IMG/VR virus record: IMGVR_UViG_3300048586_000929
Coordinates: 1 to 36,563 of that record
DNA length: 36,563 nucleotides
From: a virus
Strand: one strand, 5' to 3'
Shown here: positions 31,663 to 36,563 of the stretch, one piece after another
Numbering within the stretch: the first letter of the stretch is position 1
Layout of the letters: each line of letters begins with the position of its first letter
The notes under the pieces: model-generated
What the model was told of the DNA's origin: nothing
The model's database searches: none
What the model saw: only the letters and a program-made list of their open reading frames with translations
Program-made: the position numbers and the translations under genes

Positions 31663-32271
31663 ATGGATGAGAAGTGGTTCAGAGACCGCAAGCGCCAGCT
31701 CGGCGTGACGGACATCGACATCGCCCAGCGGATGGGCCGGAGCCGCTCGGCAATCCCCAAGATCGCATCCGGTCAGCAGAAGATGAGCATCGAATGGGCG
31801 CAGGCCTTTGCAGATGTACTGCAAGTGCCGGTGTCAGAGATCCTGCAACGGGCCGGAGTGATAACGGCTTCCGTCGCCAAGACCGTGATCCCCGGCATGT
31901 CGGAAGGCGACGCAGCGCCGTGGATCCCCGCGCCGGACACTCGCGAGGTTCCATCGATAGCGGAGGCATTTGGCGCGCGCCCAGGCGTTGATGTGTGGCA
32001 GATCAAGACTGCCGCGATGGCGTTAGCCGGCTATTTACCAGGCGACTACATGATGGTGGACACGCATCAGGCCGAGCGGGTGAAAGCTGGCGACGTGGTT
32101 GTTGCGCAGGTTTACACTCGGCAAGGAACGGCGAAGTCGGTACTTAGGAGGTGGATGCCGCCTGTCCTCGTCCCTGCGGCGGCACCCACAGAGCAAGAGC
32201 CAGTGTACCTTGTTGACGGTGAGAACGTGCTGATAAGGGGAAAGGTCATTGCATGCTGGCGCACAAGCTAA
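31663..32271 (+). CDS. cI-like repressor with degenerate S24/LexA-type C-terminal domain
   Basis: 202 aa. N-terminal HTH: DEKWFRDRKRQLGVTDIDIA, then RMGRSRSAIPKIASGQQKMS. C-terminal domain: VWQIKTAAMALAGYLPGDYM, then VKAGDVVVAQV and YLVDGENVLIRGKVIACW, the LexA/CI fold. Against E. coli LexA (KGMSMKDIGIMDGD... EVTVKRL) the catalytic Ser position is Ala118 and the Lys position seems to be Leu161, so self-cleavage looks lost. I use ATG 31663, where the domain begins; ATG 31642 in the same frame adds seven residues. Neither has a clear ribosome site, and a leaderless message is possible. It is expected to maintain lysogeny. Confidence 0.82.
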   Translation: MDEKWFRDRKRQLGVTDIDIAQRMGRSRSAIPKIASGQQKMSIEWAQAFADVLQVPVSEILQRAGVITASVAKTVIPGMSEGDAAPWIPAPDTREVPSIAEAFGARPGVDVWQIKTAAMALAGYLPGDYMMVDTHQAERVKAGDVVVAQVYTRQGTAKSVLRRWMPPVLVPAAAPTEQEPVYLVDGENVLIRGKVIACWRTS

Positions 32272-32819
32272 GCCGTTGTTTTGTCTTGGTCGTGGCTGCT
32301 CTGTTGTCTTCCGCCGAAACGCTGAGTGCGCAGGAGAAATCGCCCGAGGACTTCATCTTCCACTGGTTCAAAGCTCGCTGCATGAACTCGGAGGCATCCG
32401 ATCATCGTATTGAAGAAACGTTGATCACAACAGAGATCGCGCCGCTTTCAATAGAAGAGCTGCGTTCATTCTCCCTGCCGGGCCTGTTCTCAAGCGTTGG
32501 TCAAGGCTGGAGCTTCCGCAACGAACGGCTATTTGTAGAAGGGCATCTGGTCTTGGGCAACGACGCAGGTGCGTTTGGCGCGCCGATCCCCGCGCGGTGC
32601 GCGATCCAAGTGTCGAACGCAGATGCGATTGCCATCAGCCGACTGTTCAACAGGGACCCGGAATTTCGGCTAACTGAAAGCGTTGCCTACAGCGAGCTTG
32701 AGTTCGAAGAGATCTACGAGACACCCAACCTGCCCGGCTTTCGTGCGACCCTTACATATCGCTCGTTCGATTTTTGGGGCAGCACCACGGCAATCATCAG
32801 CACCTACGTCCCATCCTAG
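32253..32819 (+). CDS. Exported protein in the repressor operon
   Basis: 188 aa with a clear Sec signal: basic HKLSR, hydrophobic CFVLVVAALLSSAET, cleavage near SAQ-EKSP (residue ~27). The mature part is mixed alpha/beta with no family I recognise, with cysteines in FKARCMNSE and PARCAIQ. It overlaps the end of the repressor gene by 19 nt, so lysogens should make it. The base composition is less GC-rich than most of the window, as for acquired lysogenic-conversion genes. A periplasmic or secreted role is inferred. Confidence 0.72.
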   Translation: MLAHKLSRCFVLVVAALLSSAETLSAQEKSPEDFIFHWFKARCMNSEASDHRIEETLITTEIAPLSIEELRSFSLPGLFSSVGQGWSFRNERLFVEGHLVLGNDAGAFGAPIPARCAIQVSNADAIAISRLFNRDPEFRLTESVAYSELEFEEIYETPNLPGFRATLTYRSFDFWGSTTAIISTYVPS

Positions 32820-32822
32820 TGG

Positions 32823-32849
32823 TTCGAAAATCGAACATTGTTCTTGACA
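32823..32849 (+). promoter_or_regulatory. Promoter and operator of the rightward small-gene/integrase operon
   Basis: TTCGA-AAA-TCGAA (32823-32835) and a perfect GAACA-T-TGTTC (32833-32843) directly precede the -35 TTGACA at 32844-32849. The -10 is weak (TAACTT, 18 bp on). The half-site is shared with the cI/cro region, so the same repressor should act here. Confidence 0.65.
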
Positions 32850-32903
32850 GTCATGAGTTCTGACACCTAACTTCTGTGCATATGCCACGCACAGGAGACT
32901 GGA

Positions 32904-33152
32904 ATGTCACTCCCACTTCGTCACGACGCGATCGCCAAGGCCGAGGCCGGCGTGATCGATGACCGCACCGCCACCTATGTCCGCGACCGCGCCTGGGATC
33001 TGCGCGCGGGCACGATCGAGGAAGGGGACGGCCTGCTGGTCATCCTCTGCATCGGGCCGCTGCTTGACGAGCTGCTCGACTATCGCCGCCGCGCGGCCGA
33101 GGGGATCGAGATCGCGGCCGACAATGTCCTGCAGTTCCCGGTGAAGTCATGA
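32904..33152 (+). CDS. Small hypothetical protein, first gene of the integrase operon
   Basis: 82 aa, helical and acidic (IDDRTATYVRDRAWDLRAGT, PLLDELLDYRRRAAEGIEIA). AGGAGA precedes ATG 32904. Its stop is coupled by ATGA to the next gene. No family recognised; its position after the repressed promoter makes it an early protein. Confidence 0.72.
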   Translation: MSLPLRHDAIAKAEAGVIDDRTATYVRDRAWDLRAGTIEEGDGLLVILCIGPLLDELLDYRRRAAEGIEIAADNVLQFPVKS

Positions 33153-33421
33153 CGCTGATCGGGAACCTCGAGGCGGCCGTGCGGGCCGAGGCGGCGCACA
33201 TGCTGCGCCGGGGCGACATCAACCTCGCCGACTTGTTGGGCGACATGATCCATGTGCCGGGCAGGCTCGACAACTATGCGATCATCGACGCCGCCACCGC
33301 CCGGGCGCGGGACTGGGAAGGTCCCTACCGCGCGCGGCTTACCGGCTTCCTGAACAATCTCGCCACCGATCTCGCGCTGATCGACCTCGAGAACGATGCC
33401 GCCGTGCGGAGGGCATACTGA
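33149..33421 (+). CDS. Small hypothetical protein
   Basis: 90 aa, helical, with RRGDINLADLLGDMIHVPGR and FLNNLATDLALIDLENDAAV. The start overlaps the previous stop (ATGA), and the stop shares a base with the next start (TGATG). No function recognised. Confidence 0.7.
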   Translation: MTLIGNLEAAVRAEAAHMLRRGDINLADLLGDMIHVPGRLDNYAIIDAATARARDWEGPYRARLTGFLNNLATDLALIDLENDAAVRRAY

Positions 33422-33678
33422 TGCCCATCGATCCGCTCACCTACATGACCGAAGCCGAACGCCGGGGCGCGATGCTCGCGCTTGCCCATGTTCGCACGCA
33501 TGCCGCCCGCCTGCGCCACCATGCCGAGGGGCCGCGCAAGGATCTGCTGGTCGAGGCCGATCGCCGGATGCTCGCCCATTCCGCCCGGGCGGTGGAGCTG
33601 GCGGTCGACCTGACCGGCCGCGCCATCGCCACGCCGGCGCGGGGCCCGCGCGCCTCGGCCGCGCTGATGGGCGACTAG
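33421..33678 (+). CDS. Small hypothetical protein
   Basis: 85 aa, His/Arg/Ala-rich and helical (GAMLALAHVRTHAARLRHHA, MLAHSARAVELAVDLTGRAI). It shares the A of the preceding TGA with its ATG. No function recognised. It is followed by ~100 nt of GC-rich spacer without a gene. Confidence 0.68.
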   Translation: MPIDPLTYMTEAERRGAMLALAHVRTHAARLRHHAEGPRKDLLVEADRRMLAHSARAVELAVDLTGRAIATPARGPRASAALMGD

Positions 33679-33777
33679 TTTGCCAGAGGGCGGCGCCCCG
33701 GTGGACTGCTCGCCACCGGCCCGCAACCGCCCTGCCGGACCGGGCGTCACGCCGGCGGGGCCACAAAGGAGAAGACG

Positions 33778-33978
33778 ATGTTGGGGACAGTGATGACGGG
33801 AGTGATGGTCACGCTTGGGATCGTGGCGGGGGTAGCGATCATCGCGCACCTCGCGCGCCGCGGGACGGATCGCTTGGCCAAACACATGCTGGCACGGTGG
33901 CAGGCTTGGGATGACGAGATTTTCGAGCGCGGATCGCGCGACCAGCGGACGGGGGTGGACGATGAAGAGCTTCGTTGA
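33778..33978 (+). CDS. Small single-pass membrane protein
   Basis: 66 aa with one hydrophobic helix (residues ~5-25, TVMTGVMVTLGIVAGVAIIA) and a charged C-terminal tail. A strong AAAGGAGAAG precedes ATG 33778. It overlaps the next gene by 17 nt. It could act at the membrane in exclusion or regulation; nothing more can be said. Confidence 0.68.
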   Translation: MLGTVMTGVMVTLGIVAGVAIIAHLARRGTDRLAKHMLARWQAWDDEIFERGSRDQRTGVDDEELR

Positions 33979-34234
33979 CGCCACCGCCGTCGCCACGATC
34001 TGTGGCTTCGCCGACCGTGCGGCCTTCCTGCGCGCGCGCAACCGCCTCGAGGAGCATGAGGGTTTCCCCTTGCCGATGCCGTCGCTGCGCCGCCCGCTCC
34101 TCTGGCGCGCCGACCAGGTGCACGCATGGGTCGACCGTGTCGGCCTGCCGCGCGCCGCCGTCGATCCGGTCGAGGTTGATCGTGTCATGCTGCCGCCGAA
34201 CGTGGTTCTGATGGCGGAGGCTCGGCGGGCATGA
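33962..34234 (+). CDS. Excisionase-like or AlpA-like DNA-binding protein
   Basis: 90 aa. The pattern DATAVATICGFADRAAFLRA, then LPMPSLRRPLLWRADQVHAW fits the winged-helix HTH_17/AlpA/Xis type (first HTH, a Pro-rich wing, then W...V..W). Carried two genes upstream of the integrase, it is the best candidate for excision or directional control. ATG 33962; a longer frame at 33911 starts inside the previous gene. It is coupled to the next gene by ATGA. Confidence 0.65.
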   Translation: MKSFVDATAVATICGFADRAAFLRARNRLEEHEGFPLPMPSLRRPLLWRADQVHAWVDRVGLPRAAVDPVEVDRVMLPPNVVLMAEARRA

Positions 34235-34659
34235 ATGAGCCAACAGAACTCAGTGTTCTCCCCTCCATTGCCTTGTCGATCCGACAGCCTTGGGCCTGGG
34301 CGATCCTGCACGCGGGGAAGGACATCGAGAACCGTGAGTGGTCAACCAGATATCGCGGCCCGATCTGCATTCACGCAGGCAAAGGAATGACGCGGGGCGA
34401 GTTTCAGGCCTTTGTCGATCTCGCCCGCGTCATGGAGCGCCACGGGCAATGGCCCGATAATGCATGGATCCCGGAACCCGACGAACTCGCGCGCGGCGCA
34501 ATAGTTGGCACGGCCGAGATGGTCGACTGCGTGAAGTCTAGCGCCTCACCTTGGTTTTTCGGTTCTTTCGGATTTGTCCTGCGCAATGTCCGACCAGTAC
34601 GTCCTATCCCCTGTCGCGGCGCGCTTGGCTTTTTTCGCTGGGAATTGGCCGATGCCTGA
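34231..34659 (+). CDS. ASCH-domain protein
   Basis: 142 aa. LSIRQPWAWAILHAGKDIEN followed by REWSTRYRGPICIHAGKGMT is the ASCH (ASC-1 homology, PUA-like) signature, with the GKDIENR motif, and it ends PCRGALGFFRWELADA. The domain binds nucleic acid or modified bases in related proteins; some ASCH proteins are nucleoside-modifying hydrolases. The start is coupled by ATGA to the upstream DNA-binding gene, and its end overlaps a 38-aa peptide gene by 8 nt. A role in RNA or nucleotide handling is likely, but the exact job is open. Confidence 0.82.
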   Translation: MNEPTELSVLPSIALSIRQPWAWAILHAGKDIENREWSTRYRGPICIHAGKGMTRGEFQAFVDLARVMERHGQWPDNAWIPEPDELARGAIVGTAEMVDCVKSSASPWFFGSFGFVLRNVRPVRPIPCRGALGFFRWELADA

Positions 34660-34768
34660 CCGCCGCCCCGTCAACTGGCCGGGCGTCGCCTTCCTCCTCG
34701 CATGCATGGCCTCGGCCGTCTTCACGGTCTGGGCTGTCGCGCACCTTCTGCTCTGGATCCTCACATGA
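34652..34768 (+). CDS. Very small single-pass membrane peptide
   Basis: 38 aa: MPDRRPVNWPG, then a hydrophobic helix VAFLLACMASAVFTVWAVAH followed by LLLWILT. It overlaps the ASCH gene end by 8 nt and joins the integrase start by ATGA. The tight joins on both sides suggest real translation. No function known. Confidence 0.6.
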   Translation: MPDRRPVNWPGVAFLLACMASAVFTVWAVAHLLLWILT

Positions 34769-35922
34769 CCCGCAAGCTGATCGAAGATGCCATCCCCCGC
34801 CTGCGCCAGCGCCAGCGCGCTGACGGCACCTGGCGGCTGTGGTGGGAACCGGAGACGGCCGTGCGGGCAATGGGGTTCGAACCGGTCGAGCTCGACGCCG
34901 GCAAGGTGACATGGTCGGTGCGCGAGGCGGGCAAGCTGAACGGCGAGGTCGAAAAGGCCCGCGCCGCCGGCGGGCGGATCATCCCCAAAGCCGGGGGCCG
35001 GACGATGTCGGCGTTGATCGCCGAATACCAGCGGTCGGAAATGTTCCGCAGGCTCGCGCCCAAGACGCAGACCGACTATCGCGGCCGCATGCTGGTGATC
35101 GACCGCAAGTGGGGGCCGCACCTGGTGCAGTCCTTCTCCAAGCCGGTGATGCGCGAGTGGTATGAAACCCTGCACCGCGCCTCGGGCGAGTGGCAGGCGG
35201 TGGCGCAGCTGCGGATCATGTCGCTCCTCTTCAGCTACGCCGAGCTGAAGGGCTGGCGGGCGGAGGACAGCAATCCCTGCCGGCGGCTGAAGATGTCGCT
35301 GCCGCAGGGGCGCGACCGCGTGGCCGGCTGGGCCGAGTATGACGCGCTGATCGCCGCGGCCGAGGATCTCGGCTGGCCGGTGATGGCCTGCGCGATCGCG
35401 CTGGCCGCGATGCAAGGCCAGCGCCAGACGGACATTCGCGAGGCGCGGGTTGACGCCTTCCAGGAGGCGACGATCGACGGCCGCAAGATGCTAGTCTGGC
35501 GGTTCCGCCGGTCGAAGCGCAAGAACCTTGGCATCATGCCGGTGCACCCCGATGCCGTCGGCCGTGTCCGCGCGCTGCTGGCTGCGGCGGTGCCCGGGCA
35601 GGAGCTGCTGCTGATCGACAGCGCAACCGGACGGCCGCTGTCGGAGAGCCTGTTCCAGGACCGCTGGACCGCGGTGCGCGACCGGGCGGCGAAGACGGTG
35701 CCGACGGTGGCGACGCTGCAGTTCCGCGACCTGCGCCGGACGTTCGGCGTCTGGAGCCGCGCCGGCGGGGCCGGGAAGGATGACGTGGGCAACGTGCTGG
35801 GCAACAGCGCCGCGAACAACCCGCGCCTCGAGGAGATCTACATGCCGCCGTCCTTCAGCACGACGTCCCGCGCGATCGGCGCGGTGAAGCGTCCGGTGGC
35901 AAAGGACCGGAAGGCGGGGTAG
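34765..35922 (+). CDS. int: Tyrosine recombinase integrase
   Basis: 385 aa. N-terminal arm-type and core-binding region (residues ~1-180, with PKTQTDYRGRMLVIDRKWGP), then the catalytic domain: Arg220 in MQGQRQTDI, Lys251/253 in FRRSKRKNLGI, the second box FRDLRRTFGVW with Arg324, and Tyr359 in EEIYMPP. The histidine positions are unusual: the residue before DLRRT is Arg321 instead of His, and the HxxR-like third box reads LGNSAANNP with Asn347 instead of His/Trp. The ATG 34765 overlaps the preceding stop as ATGA; the longer frame from 34702 is inside the 38-aa gene. It should catalyse integration at an attachment site near this end. Confidence 0.88.
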   Translation: MTRKLIEDAIPRLRQRQRADGTWRLWWEPETAVRAMGFEPVELDAGKVTWSVREAGKLNGEVEKARAAGGRIIPKAGGRTMSALIAEYQRSEMFRRLAPKTQTDYRGRMLVIDRKWGPHLVQSFSKPVMREWYETLHRASGEWQAVAQLRIMSLLFSYAELKGWRAEDSNPCRRLKMSLPQGRDRVAGWAEYDALIAAAEDLGWPVMACAIALAAMQGQRQTDIREARVDAFQEATIDGRKMLVWRFRRSKRKNLGIMPVHPDAVGRVRALLAAAVPGQELLLIDSATGRPLSESLFQDRWTAVRDRAAKTVPTVATLQFRDLRRTFGVWSRAGGAGKDDVGNVLGNSAANNPRLEEIYMPPSFSTTSRAIGAVKRPVAKDRKAG

Positions 35923-36063
35923 GGACGTAGAACACAGCGGGAACGCCTGCTGTAGACTCTGACGGCATGACGAAATAAGCTTATCTAGCGAGCGATTCAC
36001 CGACCGCCCCTAGCCCTAGCCTGAAACGGGCGGGCAACGGCCCGGGAAAGGAGGTGATGGACA

Positions 36064-36186
36064 ATGTCGAAAGGCACTCGCAAGATCGGGCGGAACGCCG
36101 GCAACGGTCAGTTCACGACGGTCAAGAAGGCGCAACAGGCACCGAAGACGCATGTTGTGGAGACGATCAAAAAGCCTAGCAAGTAA
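36064..36186 (+). CDS. Small basic protein with a strong ribosome site
   Basis: 40 aa, too short for ordinary ORF lists: MSKGTRKIGRNAGNGQFTTV, then KKAQQAPKTHVVETIKKPSK. AAGGAGGTGA precedes ATG 36064 by six nt, an almost perfect Shine-Dalgarno. It resembles the small GxF-TxK...VVET proteins found near phage attachment sites and in plasmids (inference from memory). A terminator follows directly. It may belong to the phage or to the host side of the junction. Confidence 0.65.
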   Translation: MSKGTRKIGRNAGNGQFTTVKKAQQAPKTHVVETIKKPSK

Positions 36187-36194
36187 CTAGGTTT

Positions 36195-36240
36195 CAACGC
36201 GGTCCGTTCTCTGCCCAGGGGATGGCCGCGTTGTTTCTTT
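36195..36240 (+). terminator. Rho-independent terminator after the small basic gene
   Basis: Perfect 8-bp stem CAACGCGG (36195-36202) with CCGCGTTG (36226-36233), followed by TTTCTTTT. The loop is long (23 nt) and may fold further. It ends transcription coming from the integrase/small-gene side. Confidence 0.75.
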
Positions 36241-36302
36241 TGTGAATCATCTCTTTGGTGCTGTCTATAGGAAACCATATCTGAATACCGCCTGTCGGCA
36301 GT

Positions 36303-36563
36303 CTATTCCGGCACGCCCCGCGGCACCTTAAGGACATGGTCCGACCACTTCGTCCTGATCGCCTCGCGCGCCTTGTGCAGCCCCTCGTTGAGATCCTGCG
36401 CATAGCCCCGATCGCTCGGACAGGTCCACGTATACCATGTGAAGGGCGGGACGCCGGTGGGTGGCGACGGGTGCACGCGCCCGACCTCTTGGCCGTTCCG
36501 AAGGATCGTGAAATCCCCCTCGGCCGTCCTGCCGCCGATCAATGTGCGCCGCCGTGTCCACAT
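36303..36563 (-). CDS. Hypothetical protein at the right edge, possibly partial
   Basis: 86 aa from the ATG at the last base of the window; the true start could lie beyond. It reads MWTRRRTLIGGRTAEGDFTI, then PSDRGYAQDLNEGLHKAREA. The beta N-terminus with ILRNGQEVGRV and the helical end look like a small compact protein, without a family I can name. It converges with the 40-aa gene beyond the terminator, so it may be host DNA next to the integration site. Confidence 0.6.
   Translation of the reverse strand: MWTRRRTLIGGRTAEGDFTILRNGQEVGRVHPSPPTGVPPFTWYTWTCPSDRGYAQDLNEGLHKAREAIRTKWSDHVLKVPRGVPE

Noticed and set aside
34702-34764. Upstream extension of the integrase by 21 codons
   Set aside because: It lies in another frame inside the 38-aa peptide gene; the ATGA overlap at 34765 and the normal integrase N-terminus favour the shorter start.
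36303-36563. Right attachment site inside this ORF
   Set aside because: No repeat partner can be sought because the left junction is outside the window; no tRNA or tmRNA end is visible here.

Overview
This window is an almost complete temperate podovirus (T7-like virion) prophage, or the genome of such a phage, from a high-GC alphaproteobacterium. A Rhodobacterales host is my inference from the GC-rich codon use and the general look of the proteins; no host gene in the window proves it. The window starts on the stop codon of the lysozyme gene and ends on the start codon of a small ORF, so both outer junctions, the second attachment site and any tail fibre gene are out of view.

Layout, right to left. 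Integrase and a chain of small + strand genes (32.9-35.9 kb) form the lysogeny-side operon. A cI-like repressor (+) and a cro-like gene (-) diverge from an operator region at 31.59-31.64 kb. The leftward early operon (31.6-27.4 kb) carries small unknown genes, a protein with two HTH-like segments and a Toprim primase. A three-gene + strand cassette with an HTH protein (26.2-27.35 kb) starts at a promoter containing a perfect palindrome and points against the surrounding operon. A P-loop replication ATPase, an array of short CCGCTACA/TGTAGCGG repeats, a probable TerS and TerL follow (26.2-21 kb). The leftward morphogenesis operon (21.0-1.2 kb) then runs: unknown, Tad2-like (DUF2829) anti-defence protein, gp13/GNAT-like protein, two small proteins, portal, two small proteins, scaffold, [inserted regulatory cassette], major capsid, a capsid-associated protein, gp11-like and gp12-like tail tube proteins, and three internal virion proteins, the largest carrying a muramidase-like and a DdrB-type ParB domain. 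A large unknown protein, a holin-like protein and a GH24 lysozyme end it.

The most striking feature is the cassette between scaffold and capsid (13.99-16.19 kb). An Arc-like repressor and a BRO-N antirepressor overlap on the - strand; a divergent Mnt-like ribbon-helix-helix repressor and a three-helix membrane protein lie on the + strand; tandem palindromic operators lie between them. This is the logic of the P22 immI region (mnt, arc, ant, sieA), placed in the middle of a T7-like head operon. The main repressor seems to lack the Ser (and perhaps the Lys) of the LexA/CI self-cleavage dyad, so induction through the antirepressor rather than RecA-driven self-cleavage is a coherent hypothesis.

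Most genes are joined by ATGA, GTGA or TTGA overlaps, and I used these to settle many starts. No phage RNA polymerase, DNA polymerase, tRNA gene, IS element or CRISPR array was seen.
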